A stretch of DNA of 22,604 nt from Bacteroidota bacterium (lineage in GTDB: Bacteria > Bacteroidota > Ignavibacteria > Ignavibacteriales > Ignavibacteriaceae), in contig JAUZPC010000007.1 in NCBI GenBank assembly GCA_030706105.1, positions 1 to 22,604 of the forward strand, read 5' to 3'. Position 1 is the stretch's first letter; each line of letters begins with the position of its first letter. Under the pieces are notes generated by a model, which was given only the letters and a program-made list of their open reading frames with translations, did no database searches and was not told where the DNA came from. Positions 7,483-16,972 of the stretch are shown piece by piece. Position numbers and translations under genes: made by a program.

Positions 7483-10400
7483 ATGCTGGAAAAAATAATT
7501 TCATTAACCCTAAAACAAAAAAGCTTGATAGTCTTTATTTCCTTCATTATTGTCGGTTTAGGGATTTACTCTTATATATCTCTGCCAGTTGATGCTTTCC
7601 CGGATGTTACAAATATTCAGGTTGAAGTTGTCAGCTATGCAAATGGTTTATCTGCTCTTGAAATTGAGCGTTCTGTAACATATCCCATTGAAATGGCGAT
7701 GCGGGGTCTCCCTAATGTTAAGCAGATGCGGTCTGTGACCAAATTTGGACTTTCGATTGTCACTATAATATTTGAAGATAACGTTAACATTTATTTTGCC
7801 CGTCAATTAGTATTTGAAAGAATGGCAGAAGCAAAAGAGAATGTTCCAAAAGATGTAGAAGTTTCAATGGGTCCAATCGCTACTGCCATGGGCGAAATTT
7901 ACCAGTTTACACTTGAAGGACATTTTCCCAAAGACTCTGCTAAGAAAATTGAATTTCTAACCGATCTTAGGACATTACAAGAGTGGACAATTAACCCGCT
8001 ATTGAAAAGTGTGCAGGGTGTAAACGAAATAAACTCTTTTGGCGGCTATTTTAAGGAATATCAGGTAATTGTCTCTCAAGATAAATTATTAAAATACAAT
8101 CTTAATGTTGACAATGTTTTTTCGGCAATTGAGAACAATAATCAAAATGTTGGCGGAAATCAATTGGAGAGATTTTCCGACCAATATATTGTTAGAGGTG
8201 TCGGACTTATAAAGAATATTTCGGATATAGGAAATATTGTATTAAAAAGTTCAAACGGTGTACCGGTTTACATAAAAGATATTGCAGAAATAAAATCCGG
8301 TCAGGCAGTACGCCAAGGTGCCTCTATGATAAACGGGAACAAGGAATGTGTTGGCGGAATTGTGATGATGCTGAAAGGAGAAAACAGCGGTGAGGTTGTA
8401 AAAAGAGTTGAGCAAAGAGTAAAGGAAATAAATGAAAGTAATATCCTACCTCAAGGGATTAAAATTGTTCCTTATTATGACAGATCAAGTATAGTTAAAG
8501 CGAGTGTAGACACGGTTGATAGGGCCCTAATTGAAGGTGCAATACTGGTATTATTGGTTTTGTATCTACTGTTAAGAAGCTTTAGGGGATCTTTTGTAGT
8601 GCTGCTTGCCCTCCCCCTTTCACTATTAGCCACATTTATTGTGATGAAATTGGTTGGACTAGGCGCCAATCTTATGTCATTGGGAGGTCTTGCTATTTCG
8701 ATAGGAATGATAATTGACGCAACTATTATACAAGTCGAAAATGTTCAAAGACATCTAAGTGAAAACGGCAATGAAAAAAACAATATTGCTACAGTTTTAA
8801 AATCTGTATTGGAAGTACGTAAACCAAGTATTTTTGGCGAACTGATCATTGCAATTACTTTTATTCCTATTTTATCTTTGGAAGGCATTGAGGGAAAGAT
8901 GTTTACTCCTTTAGCAATGACAGTCACAATTGCACTGCTTTCCTCTCTTATTCTTTCAATTTTTATTATTCCTGTGTTTTGTTCCATTTTCTTAAAAGCC
9001 CAACCTGAAAAAGAAAGTTGGATAATGGGAAGTCTAAAGAAATACTATACGCCTATGCTTGAGTATTTCCTTAGAAGAAAAAAACTGATCTTTGGCTCTG
9101 CTGTTGTTGCTTTAATTTTCTCCCTTCTTCTAATACCGTATCTGGGAACAGAGTTTATTCCCATAATGGATGAAGGCTCTTTCGATATGGATGTTACTTT
9201 GTTACCCGGTGTATCAACGAATACAGCAGTTGAAATAAACAAACTAATTGCTCAAAAACTTAAAAAATTCCCTGAACTGGAAACCGTTGTATCCCGAACA
9301 GGTCAAACTGGAGTTGCTCTTGATACAAGAGGTGTTGATAAAACGGGCTATGTCGGAGTGCTTAAACCTAGAAAAGAATGGACTCGAAATATCAGCAGAG
9401 AAGAATTATTTAATGAAATGCGAGACTCAATATCTAAAATCCCCGGCATCGGTTTTAGCTTTAGTCAGCCAATTCAATGCAGAATAGATGAACTTGTTTC
9501 CGGAACTAAAGCAATGTTAATCATCAAAATTTTTGGAGATGATATTCAAATTCTAAAATCCAAAGCCGATGAAATTTCTAAAACCCTATCTTCAATTGAG
9601 GGGGCAACCGATCTTACACCGGAAAAAATCTCCGGTCAACCGTATCTTACTATAGACATTCAAAGAGATAAAATTGCAAGATACGGTTTAAATATTAGTG
9701 ATATTCAGAATATAATTTCAATCGCAATTGCCGGGAAATCCTCAGGCAAACTTTATGAAGATAACAAAAGTTTTGAAATTATGGTGAGGCTGCCTGAGGA
9801 AAATAGAAACTCTGTTGAATCAATAGGAAACATCTTGGTTTCCAACTCAGAGGGATTAAAAATTCCATTGAGCCAGGTAGCAAATATTTCTTTAAGCGAA
9901 GGACCTGTTCAAATTAGCCGGGAGGACGGTGTTAGAAGAATAGGAATAGAATTAAATGTTCAGGGAAGAGATATGGGCTCCTTTGTTGCAGAAGCAAAAG
10001 AAAAGATCAAAAGAAAAGTAAGCCTTCCTACCGGATATTATTTAACATGGGGGGGACAGTTCGAGAATCAAACACGTGCCATGAACAAGCTAATGATAAT
10101 AGGACCGGCTGCAATTGCATTAGTATTGTTACTTCTATTTTTATCGTTTAAAAATCTAAAACTTTCTTTACTTGTTATTTGCAATCTTCCGTTTGCACTT
10201 ATTGGCGGGATATTTTCTCTTTGGATATCAGGTTTATATCTATCTGTCCCGGCTTCAGTTGGGTTTGTCGTCCTTTTAGGAGTTGCTGTTCTAAATGGTT
10301 TAGTTCTTGTCTCAAGAATTTCACAGCTTAGAGAAGAAGGAATTGAACTTCAGGAGGCCATTAAAAGAGGTAGTGAAGATAGATTAAGACCCGTTATAAT

Positions 10401-10590
10401 GACTGCATCAATTGCAATTTTCAGTCTTTTGCCAATGGTTTATTCCAGCGGTGCCGGTTCTGAAATTCAAAAACCTCTGGCTACTGTAGTAATTGGAGGT
10501 TTAATTACTTCTACGTTCCTTACTCTTTTCCTAATTCCTTCTTTATATGCAGCATTTGAAAAAAAGAAAGGAAATAAGGCTAATTTGTAA
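7483..10590 (+). CDS. Heavy-metal RND efflux pump (CzcA/CusA family)
   Basis: The 1035-residue protein has the full RND layout: TM1 near the N-terminus, a large periplasmic loop, TM2-TM6, a second periplasmic loop and TM7-TM12. The opening LPVDAFPDVTNIQVEVVSYA and ERSVTYPIEMAMRGLP are typical of the heavy-metal (HME) branch rather than the drug branch. TM4 reads LAISIGMIIDATIIQVENVQ with the proton-relay Asp412. That is not the strict CzcA form (DFGxxxDGAxxxxEN), nor a clean CusA form. The loop motif RIDELVSGTKAMLIIKIFGDD aligns with CzcA (xxSELIAGVRSDVAIKIFGDD); the CusA copper Met of this loop is replaced. A divalent metal (Zn, Co, Ni, Cd) is therefore more likely than Cu/Ag, by inference only. 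It is the last gene of its operon and is followed by a terminator. Confidence 0.92.
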   Translation: MLEKIISLTLKQKSLIVFISFIIVGLGIYSYISLPVDAFPDVTNIQVEVVSYANGLSALEIERSVTYPIEMAMRGLPNVKQMRSVTKFGLSIVTIIFEDNVNIYFARQLVFERMAEAKENVPKDVEVSMGPIATAMGEIYQFTLEGHFPKDSAKKIEFLTDLRTLQEWTINPLLKSVQGVNEINSFGGYFKEYQVIVSQDKLLKYNLNVDNVFSAIENNNQNVGGNQLERFSDQYIVRGVGLIKNISDIGNIVLKSSNGVPVYIKDIAEIKSGQAVRQGASMINGNKECVGGIVMMLKGENSGEVVKRVEQRVKEINESNILPQGIKIVPYYDRSSIVKASVDTVDRALIEGAILVLLVLYLLLRSFRGSFVVLLALPLSLLATFIVMKLVGLGANLMSLGGLAISIGMIIDATIIQVENVQRHLSENGNEKNNIATVLKSVLEVRKPSIFGELIIAITFIPILSLEGIEGKMFTPLAMTVTIALLSSLILSIFIIPVFCSIFLKAQPEKESWIMGSLKKYYTPMLEYFLRRKKLIFGSAVVALIFSLLLIPYLGTEFIPIMDEGSFDMDVTLLPGVSTNTAVEINKLIAQKLKKFPELETVVSRTGQTGVALDTRGVDKTGYVGVLKPRKEWTRNISREELFNEMRDSISKIPGIGFSFSQPIQCRIDELVSGTKAMLIIKIFGDDIQILKSKADEISKTLSSIEGATDLTPEKISGQPYLTIDIQRDKIARYGLNISDIQNIISIAIAGKSSGKLYEDNKSFEIMVRLPEENRNSVESIGNILVSNSEGLKIPLSQVANISLSEGPVQISREDGVRRIGIELNVQGRDMGSFVAEAKEKIKRKVSLPTGYYLTWGGQFENQTRAMNKLMIIGPAAIALVLLLLFLSFKNLKLSLLVICNLPFALIGGIFSLWISGLYLSVPASVGFVVLLGVAVLNGLVLVSRISQLREEGIELQEAIKRGSEDRLRPVIMTASIAIFSLLPMVYSSGAGSEIQKPLATVVIGGLITSTFLTLFLIPSLYAAFEKKKGNKANL

Positions 10591-10611
10591 ATAGAGTTAA
10601 AACTACTTAAT

Positions 10612-10648
10612 AAAAAAAACCGGATTCATGGAGAATCCGGTTTTTATA
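10612..10648. terminator. Bidirectional terminator between the two RND operons
   Basis: ACCGGATTC (10619-10627) and GAATCCGGT (10633-10641) form a perfect 9-bp stem with loop ATGGA. An A8 tract precedes it and T5 follows it, so each strand has a hairpin followed by a T tract. It lies 20-50 bp after the metal pump stop and about 60 bp after the minus-strand drug pump stop, ending both convergent operons. Confidence 0.88.
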
Positions 10649-10705
10649 TTCCAGATTATCTAAACATCATCTGCAATTAACATTTAGATACACTATTGAG
10701 GTAAT

Positions 10706-13700
10706 TTATTGAGCATCAACTGCAACAATATCAGTCTCAACTTTCTTCTTAACAAATCTTTTCGTAAATCGGCTTTTAAAACCTTCCATTGTTAAATATA
10801 CTGAAGGTACAAGCACAAGAGTTAACATAAGCGAGCTTAAAAGACCGCCGATGATAATCCATGCTAATCCGTTTTTGGATTCAGAGCCCGCACTTTTAGA
10901 TAGAGCTAATGGAATCATACCAAAGACCATTGCTATTGTAGTCATCAAAATAGGTCTTAAACGTTCCTTACCCGCTTCCACTAAAGCTTCAGTAAGAGTA
11001 CTCCCCGATTCTTTGAGCTTATTAGTAAAGTCAACAATAAGGATAGCATTTTTCGACACCAACCCAATAAGCATAATCAAGCCTATAAATGCGAACACAG
11101 ATAATGTTTCACCAGTAAGTGAAAGAGCAAGAAACGCACCTATTACCGCAGCCGGAATGGAGAACAAAACAACAAAAGGATATAAGTATGAGTTGTAAAG
11201 TGCAACCATAACCAGATATACTGCAATAATTGCTGCAAATAATGCCGTAAATAAACTGCCAAAAGCGTCCGCCTGACGCTGCATCTGGCCTACATATGAG
11301 ATATCTATTCCTTTAGCATGAATTTTCTGACTAACTAATTTCTGAACATCTGATCCAACAGTTCCAACGGGACGTCCAAAAACTGATGCTTTAACTGTCA
11401 AAGAAGAGATTCTGTTGTATCTTTCAAGCTTACTTGGTCCAAGTGACTGAGTAATATTGGCAAATTCCCTTAATTCAACGGCCTTGCCTTTATTATTTAT
11501 AACAGTCAAGGAACCGATATCATCCAATTTTTCTCTATTGAATTCATCAAACTGAACGTTAATATCGTAATCATTTCCCATTTCGGTATATTTCAAGTCA
11601 GTGTTCCCTGCAATACCAAGATGTAATGTGTTACCAACATCAGCAACGGAAATACCAAGAAGACCCATTTTATCACGGTCAAGTTTAATCTGCATCTCAG
11701 GTTTACTTTTTTCTACAGAAAGTTCTATATCGCTAGTGCCCGGAATAGTTTTAAGTATAGCCATTACTGAGTCAGCAGTAGTATATAAACTATTTACATC
11801 AGCACCACGAAGCATTACCTGAATAGGCGCCTGGTCAGCATTTCCAACCATAGAAACAGGCGTTGATGTAACCTTAATGCCAGGAACTGTAGAAAGGATT
11901 TCCCTTTTTACCATATCTGCATATTCCTGAACAGTTTGTTTACGTTCTTGTTTAGGAACAATTCCAACTGTAATTTCAGCTTTTTCAACCTGGTTGCTTC
12001 CCATAAAAGAGCCGGCACTTGAGTAACCTACATTAGAGAATAATTTAACGACTTCAGGTTTCTTTCTTAAGAGATCTTCAACCCTCTGTGTTAGTTGATT
12101 CGTTTTATAAAGTGTATTTTGAGCATCTCCCTGAATAGCAATTACAAACTCTCCGCGGTCACCATTCGGCATAAACTCAGTACCAATAAATCCGAAAATC
12201 AGTAACCCAAATGAAGATATAACCAATATTGAGGTTAAAACATATACAACTTTTCTATGAGCTAAGGCCTTTCTTAAGAGCCGTTCATAATAAGATACGA
12301 TCTCTTTATAGATATCTTCAAAGCCTAAGGCAAGTTTACCGAATATAGTATTTCGTGTCAGCTTTTCTATTTTGCTAAAACGGCTTGCTAAAAGAGGTAC
12401 TACCGTAAATGATACAAAAAGACTCATCAGAGTTGAGAAAACAACTACCATTGAAAACTCTTTAAGCATATTTCCGATCATACCTGAGACCAAGGCCATA
12501 GGAACAAATACAACCACATCAACCATTGTAATGGCCACAGCAGTAAAACCTATTTCGCTTCTGCCGTCCAATGCAGCCACCATACGGTTTTTACCCATAC
12601 TTAAGTGCCTGTGAACATTCTCAAGCACAACTATGGAATCATCTACAAGAATACCAATAACTAAAGATAAGGCCATAAGAGTAAGCATATTCAATGAGAA
12701 ATCAAAGATATACATCGCAGTAAACACTGAGATTAGCGATGTAGGGATGGAGACAAGTACGATAAGAGAATTTCTAAAACTATGAAGGAAGAAAAACATA
12801 ACTACAGCTACAAGAATAATTGCAAGGGCCAAATCTTCCATTACCGCATTTGCTGATTCAAGTGTAAAAACAGAGTTATCGGAAGCAATAGAGAACTTTA
12901 AATTGGATGGGGCATATAGCTTTTCCAACTGCGCCATTTGCTTCTTGATTTCCTGACATACTTTTACGGAGTTAGCATCCGACTGCTTTTGAATAACGAC
13001 ACCAATAGAACTGTTGCCGTTTATTCTGTTAAGAGTGGTTGCTTCCGAAGTACCATCGTTAACCTCGGCAACATCCGAAAGTTTTATAGGGCTGCCGGTA
13101 ACAGGGCTTGCAATAGTAGTTGAATTCAATACGTCAGGAGAAATTACTTTTCCGGAAAGACGTATTGTATATTGAGAATTTGTATTTTCAACCTTACCTG
13201 TTGGATACTCTGCATTAGAACTACTTACAGCCTGATATACTTGTGCTACCGAAAGATTATATGCTTTAAGCTTTTCTTTATTTATGTTTATATTTATTTG
13301 CCGCTGGTCGCCGCCGATTAAATAAATCTGGCCTACGCCGTCAATTTTTGCTAACTGAGACTTTATCTGGTCCTTAACCAACTGATATAATTGAGTACTT
13401 GGCAAATTTGAAGATATACCAAATTTAATAATAGGAATATCTTCAGATGAAAATTTAAGGAACGATGGAGTCTTAACTCCTGTAGGCAGTTTATAAAGTA
13501 CTGCATTCACAAGCCGCTGTGCATCCTGCAACGCCTGAGCAGTATTAGTGTTGGCTTCCAATTCTATTGCAATTGAAGATACACCTTCCTGAGAGCTTGA
13601 AGACATATTTTTTACTCTTTCAAGTGCGGACAGAGCATCTTCCAAATTTTTTGTAACTGAATTTTCTACTTCATTTGCAGAAGCCCCCGGATATTGTGTA

Positions 13701-13843
13701 ATTACAGTAATGTAAGGTATATCCATCTTAGGGAACAGCTCATATTTGAGCATAGTATAACACATAATACCCAATAAGGAAAGAGCCGTAAATACTACTA
13801 CAACAAGAGTAGGCCGTTTTATTGATATTTGAGTAATGGACAT
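10706..13843 (-). CDS. HAE1-type RND multidrug efflux pump (AcrB family)
   Basis: A 1045-residue inner-membrane pump of AcrB length. Residues ISIKRPTLVVVVFTALSLLG form TM1, and LFPKMDIPYITVITQYPGAS starts the first porter domain. TM4 contains GILVDDSIVVLENV with the proton-relay pair Asp401-Asp402 (AcrB D407/D408). TM10 contains LIGLVSKNAILIVDF with Lys931 (AcrB K940), so the proton pathway is intact. This marks the hydrophobe/amphiphile (drug) branch, not the metal branch. Substrates may be antibiotics, bile-like amphiphiles or own metabolites; sequence does not decide. AGGAAAC (13847-13853 on the plus strand, read in reverse) overlaps the adaptor stop, so translation is coupled; the gap to the adaptor gene is 8 bp. 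The C-terminal ~30 residues are a basic cytoplasmic tail. Confidence 0.93.
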   Translation of the reverse strand: MSITQISIKRPTLVVVVFTALSLLGIMCYTMLKYELFPKMDIPYITVITQYPGASANEVENSVTKNLEDALSALERVKNMSSSSQEGVSSIAIELEANTNTAQALQDAQRLVNAVLYKLPTGVKTPSFLKFSSEDIPIIKFGISSNLPSTQLYQLVKDQIKSQLAKIDGVGQIYLIGGDQRQINININKEKLKAYNLSVAQVYQAVSSSNAEYPTGKVENTNSQYTIRLSGKVISPDVLNSTTIASPVTGSPIKLSDVAEVNDGTSEATTLNRINGNSSIGVVIQKQSDANSVKVCQEIKKQMAQLEKLYAPSNLKFSIASDNSVFTLESANAVMEDLALAIILVAVVMFFFLHSFRNSLIVLVSIPTSLISVFTAMYIFDFSLNMLTLMALSLVIGILVDDSIVVLENVHRHLSMGKNRMVAALDGRSEIGFTAVAITMVDVVVFVPMALVSGMIGNMLKEFSMVVVFSTLMSLFVSFTVVPLLASRFSKIEKLTRNTIFGKLALGFEDIYKEIVSYYERLLRKALAHRKVVYVLTSILVISSFGLLIFGFIGTEFMPNGDRGEFVIAIQGDAQNTLYKTNQLTQRVEDLLRKKPEVVKLFSNVGYSSAGSFMGSNQVEKAEITVGIVPKQERKQTVQEYADMVKREILSTVPGIKVTSTPVSMVGNADQAPIQVMLRGADVNSLYTTADSVMAILKTIPGTSDIELSVEKSKPEMQIKLDRDKMGLLGISVADVGNTLHLGIAGNTDLKYTEMGNDYDINVQFDEFNREKLDDIGSLTVINNKGKAVELREFANITQSLGPSKLERYNRISSLTVKASVFGRPVGTVGSDVQKLVSQKIHAKGIDISYVGQMQRQADAFGSLFTALFAAIIAVYLVMVALYNSYLYPFVVLFSIPAAVIGAFLALSLTGETLSVFAFIGLIMLIGLVSKNAILIVDFTNKLKESGSTLTEALVEAGKERLRPILMTTIAMVFGMIPLALSKSAGSESKNGLAWIIIGGLLSSLMLTLVLVPSVYLTMEGFKSRFTKRFVKKKVETDIVAVDAQ

Positions 13844-13851
13844 ATTGTTTC

Positions 13852-14910
13852 CTATTTCTTATTCATTATTTTTACAGCTTTGCCGTCAGATAAATTCACC
13901 AAACCATTTACTACTACCAGATCATTTTCCTGAATTCCTGATAACACCTGGAGATAGCCTTCTGACTGCTGACCTACTACAATTTTCTGTAACATTGCTT
14001 TATCATTACGAACTACATATACTTTTGAATCCTGAATGCTTCCTACCAAAGCCTCACGAGGGATATAAATTGAATTAGCAGGCAAAGAAGTTTTCATTTT
14101 AACATTTACAAACATTCCTGCTTTAAGTGGTGTTTTAGAGCTATTCGGCATTTCAATTTCAACGGGATAATTATGTACTTCATCACTCTGTGGACTTACA
14201 AAAGTAATTTTACCATGAAATACTGCATCTGGATAAACAGAGGAGGTAATTTCTGGAATCATCCCAACCTTGAATTCATTTACCTCAACTTCGGAGATAT
14301 TAAGTTTTACTCTGAACTTTGAGACATCAACGATTGAAGCAATAGGATTTCCAACATTTACATAAGAACCGACTTCAACCATTTTTTTTACAATAATTCC
14401 GTTTATTGAAGAAGTTACCCTTGTATAAGCAAGCTGTTTTTCTGCCTGTTGTAATTGAACAACAGCAGCTTCATAAGCAGTGCGGGCATTATCCAGCTCC
14501 ATTTGGCTGGAAGTATTTCCTTTAAAAAGAGTTTCAATACGGTTGAGATCTTTGGATGCTTTATTAAGATTAATTTTGGCAGTTTCAACAGTAAGCAATT
14601 TAACCTTGTCGTCTATTGTTGCTATAACGCTTCCACGACCTTTTGACTGTCCTACTTCACAATTTAATGATGTAATTCTACCCTGGCTTTCTGACGCCAA
14701 ATCCAGCTGCTGATAAGCATTCAAGGTACCAACAAACGAAAGCGCTTTATCCATATCCATTTTCTTTACATCAAACACATCAACACATACAACATTCGAT
14801 ATTGAAGCAACATTCTTTTTTTCGCTTATTTTTTTATAGTTACTAATAAGCTTAGCTGCTCCCAGAACTACTAATAGTAAACATACTATTACAACTATTT
14901 TTTTCTTCAT
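13852..14910 (-). CDS. Periplasmic adaptor (AcrA/HlyD-like membrane fusion protein) of the drug RND system
   Basis: A 352-residue adaptor anchored by an uncleaved N-terminal helix (about residues 5-22, IVVIVCLLLVVLGAAKLI); no lipobox Cys follows, unlike AcrA. The first lipoyl-like half is LDLASESQGRITSLNCEVGQSKG (about 70-92), then an alpha-hairpin with heptad character (TAKINLNKASKDLNRIETLF and YEAAVVQLQQAEKQLAYT). The second half is SINGIIVKKMVEVGSYVNVG, then come the beta-barrel and the membrane-proximal domain (AGMFVNVKMK, IPREALVG). It should link the AcrB-type pump encoded next to the TolC-type channel encoded just before. It lies 7 bp after the channel gene and 8 bp before the pump gene, in the order channel-adaptor-pump on the minus strand. 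Confidence 0.9.
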   Translation of the reverse strand: MKKKIVVIVCLLLVVLGAAKLISNYKKISEKKNVASISNVVCVDVFDVKKMDMDKALSFVGTLNAYQQLDLASESQGRITSLNCEVGQSKGRGSVIATIDDKVKLLTVETAKINLNKASKDLNRIETLFKGNTSSQMELDNARTAYEAAVVQLQQAEKQLAYTRVTSSINGIIVKKMVEVGSYVNVGNPIASIVDVSKFRVKLNISEVEVNEFKVGMIPEITSSVYPDAVFHGKITFVSPQSDEVHNYPVEIEMPNSSKTPLKAGMFVNVKMKTSLPANSIYIPREALVGSIQDSKVYVVRNDKAMLQKIVVGQQSEGYLQVLSGIQENDLVVVNGLVNLSDGKAVKIMNKK

Positions 14911-14917
14911 AACTGTA

Positions 14918-16252
14918 TTATTCTAAATTATTAATAAATTGAATTAATGTACCCTTTGATTTTTCAAGATCCAGCTTTGCAATATAGAGAGTAAGCAATT
15001 TGCTGAAATAACTATTCTGTGCTTCTCTTAATGAACTTTCAGCCTGTACAACATCCAGTGAAGAACTTGCACCCTGCTGGAAGTCCAGTTGTGTGTTTTT
15101 ATAAACTTTTTCAGCAAGAGATAAATTATCCTTCTCATTCTTTATATTATCAAGAGCGTTCCTGAATTGCAGGCTATAATTAGACAAATCAGAACGTATG
15201 GACTGATCAGTTAAATTGAGATTTTCCTTAGCAATTTTAACATAAAGCTCGTTTTGTTCAACACGGGTATAGCGCTGGAAACCTGAAAAGATAGGTACTG
15301 TTAGTGATAAACCTATTGAAGCGCTTGAGTTCCAGTTGTTTTTTGGAATAGAAAACTGTTGTCCCATTCCGATATAAGCATATGAAGCATTAAATGATAA
15401 AGATGGCAGATAAGCAAAAACACTTTGCTTCTTTTGAATTTCAGCAACTCTTAAATTAGTAAGCTGCATCTGATAATCAATCTTGTTCTGCAAGTTAAAA
15501 GAATCATCAGCATCAGTTACAATGAAATTTTTATCAGACAGAGAATCAGACAAGGACAAAGGTTCATCCATTGGCAGCCCCATTTGATATTTAAGATTAT
15601 TTAAGGCCTGTTTGTAAGTTAGCTCTGCCTGCTGCAATTTGGATTTTGTATTATTATAACTAACTCTGATTTTATCCACATCAACCTGCTTAATAACACC
15701 TGTATTATATCTTAATTCAGTAGAATGAAGAGTTTCTTCAGAAGCGGCAAGCACATTTTTCAGATTATTCATTTGACGCAAAGCAATGGCTGCCTGATAA
15801 AAAGCACTGGAGACATAATAATTAGTTAGTTCAGAGGTCCTCTGCAAATTCTGGTTTACATAAGAATTTGCAATTTGAACAGCTTCAAGTCCAAGCCAAA
15901 AAGATGGATCTACAATTTTCTGTTTTAAAGTTAAGCCGAGAGATGAGTTATATTTAACGCCCATTTTAACAGGTACAGAAGTTCCCGGCCGCCCCATAAG
16001 TTCACCGGGCAGCATGGTAGTTGGTAACAAAAGGTTATTAGTCCACGCAGCAGAACCGTCAATTTGCGGAAGTCCGGAGCCAATAGTCTCTTGTATTTTT
16101 TTACCGGCAATTTCAGTATTCAAATTGGCAATTTTAATATTGCCGTTATTGTTAACAGCGTAGTTGAGACACTGTTTTAGTGTGTACGTTTGCGCAAAAG
16201 AGCCTGCCTGCATAACGCACAGAGCAATTATAAGAGATTTGATAATATTCAT
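14918..16252 (-). CDS. Outer-membrane efflux channel (TolC family) of the drug RND system
   Basis: The 444-residue protein has a signal peptide (hydrophobic residues 7-14, GSFAQ, cleavage likely after Ala20). The mature N-terminus YTLKQCLNYAVNNNGNIKIA is the standard first OEP helix. Two repeated OEP halves are visible: ELRYNTGVIKQVDVDKIRVS in the first and QLDFQQGASSSLDVVQAESS in the second are equivalent loop-helix segments. LPSLSFNASYAYIG and SIGLSLTVPIFSGFQR are the beta-barrel strands. It is the first gene of the three-gene drug efflux operon, 120 bp after the tetR stop. No Shine-Dalgarno is seen; a 10-bp inverted repeat sits in the leader just before the start. Confidence 0.9.
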   Translation of the reverse strand: MNIIKSLIIALCVMQAGSFAQTYTLKQCLNYAVNNNGNIKIANLNTEIAGKKIQETIGSGLPQIDGSAAWTNNLLLPTTMLPGELMGRPGTSVPVKMGVKYNSSLGLTLKQKIVDPSFWLGLEAVQIANSYVNQNLQRTSELTNYYVSSAFYQAAIALRQMNNLKNVLAASEETLHSTELRYNTGVIKQVDVDKIRVSYNNTKSKLQQAELTYKQALNNLKYQMGLPMDEPLSLSDSLSDKNFIVTDADDSFNLQNKIDYQMQLTNLRVAEIQKKQSVFAYLPSLSFNASYAYIGMGQQFSIPKNNWNSSASIGLSLTVPIFSGFQRYTRVEQNELYVKIAKENLNLTDQSIRSDLSNYSLQFRNALDNIKNEKDNLSLAEKVYKNTQLDFQQGASSSLDVVQAESSLREAQNSYFSKLLTLYIAKLDLEKSKGTLIQFINNLE

Positions 16253-16264
16253 AAGTTAAAGGAA

Positions 16265-16301
16265 TTTATATGTAACAAAAAATTATAAAAATACATATAA
16301 A
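16265..16301 (-). repeat. 10-bp inverted repeat in the leader of the drug efflux operon
   Basis: TTTATATGTA (16265-16274) and TACATATAAA (16292-16301) are perfect arms with a 17-nt A/T loop, beginning 12 bp before the channel ATG. In RNA it could hide the start region; as an all-AT-like repeat it may also be chance. Confidence 0.3.
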
Positions 16302-16340
16302 ATTATCAGAAAATAATTTTATTATATATTATTAATACTA

Positions 16341-16355
16341 TTTAACTATGTTAGA
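16341..16355. promoter_or_regulatory. Second TetR operator-like site, upstream of the drug efflux operon
   Basis: Read on the minus strand the site is TCTAACATAGTTAAA, matching 13 of 15 bases of the perfect palindrome at the tetR promoter. It lies between the tetR stop and the channel gene, about 90 bp before the channel start, where an operon promoter is expected. I could not place a convincing -33/-7 pair beside it. Confidence 0.65.
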
Positions 16356-16372
16356 TTTTATGGCAAAAAGGT

Positions 16373-16954
16373 CTATATACTATTTAAAAAACGATTTATT
16401 ATTTTAAAATATAAGTCTCTTGGTGCCCACGGAATTTTTTTTCTATTTGGAGGAGGATTTTGCATAATAAAAGATATAGAGCCGTTGACCATACAAGCCC
16501 AATTAATCATTAATTCCAAAGTTAATTCCTCGTCATTATTAGCAAGTTCAAGAAAGGCGCCTTTAATTGCTAAAAAGGTTTCGGTCATTTCCTGGTTTGG
16601 AACCGGCCTTTCAATGCTAAACATAAGCTGATACAAATCAGGATTATTTGAAGCAAAGTCCCATTGACCTAAAGCCAGTAGCGAAAGGAACTCTTTCGGT
16701 GCGGTAGCTTGTTTTTTAATATTCTCAATAGAATCGCGTATAATTTTAAACCCGAGATATACCAGTTCTTTAAATAAATCCTCTTTACTATCAAAATACT
16801 CATATACAATCGGAGGCGTATATTCAATTGCATCAGCAATTTTCCTAATAGTAACAGCCGACCAGCCTTCTTTTGAAGCTATTTTTCTGGCAGCGCAAAA
16901 GATGCTGTTTTTTACGGCTTCTTTTTCTCTAATTTTTCTATCTAAGTGTGACAT
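16373..16954 (-). CDS. TetR-family repressor of the adjacent RND efflux operon
   Basis: 193 residues, normal for TetR. The N-terminal helix pair is followed by the HTH at about residues 34-53 (VTIRKIADAIEYTPPIVYEY) and the FDSKEDLF extension conserved in the family. The C-terminal ligand and dimer domain contains LALGQWDFASNNPDLYQLMF and ...INWACMVNGSISFIM, resembling the WHG-type TetR C-terminal domain (PF13305-like). TetR proteins release DNA when a small molecule binds. The gene points the same way as the channel-adaptor-pump operon directly downstream. A perfect palindrome covers its own promoter and a near copy lies before the operon, so repression of both is the simplest reading. No Shine-Dalgarno sequence precedes the ATG. 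Confidence 0.92.
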   Translation of the reverse strand: MSHLDRKIREKEAVKNSIFCAARKIASKEGWSAVTIRKIADAIEYTPPIVYEYFDSKEDLFKELVYLGFKIIRDSIENIKKQATAPKEFLSLLALGQWDFASNNPDLYQLMFSIERPVPNQEMTETFLAIKGAFLELANNDEELTLELMINWACMVNGSISFIMQNPPPNRKKIPWAPRDLYFKIINRFLNSI

Positions 16955-16972
16955 AATATCTAAGATAAATTT

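Noticed and set aside
9248..9487. 79-codon plus-strand frame inside the metal pump gene
   Set aside because: Out-of-frame shadow within a conserved RND periplasmic domain.
10612..10648. Attachment site or mobile-element boundary between the two RND operons
   Set aside because: The inverted repeat with flanking A and T tracts is fully explained as a bidirectional terminator; no integrase or transposase gene is present.
12372..12614. Open frames on the plus strand opposite the drug pump gene, and similar frames opposite other genes
   Set aside because: They are antisense shadows of well-supported genes with no recognisable domains, starts or ribosome-binding sites.
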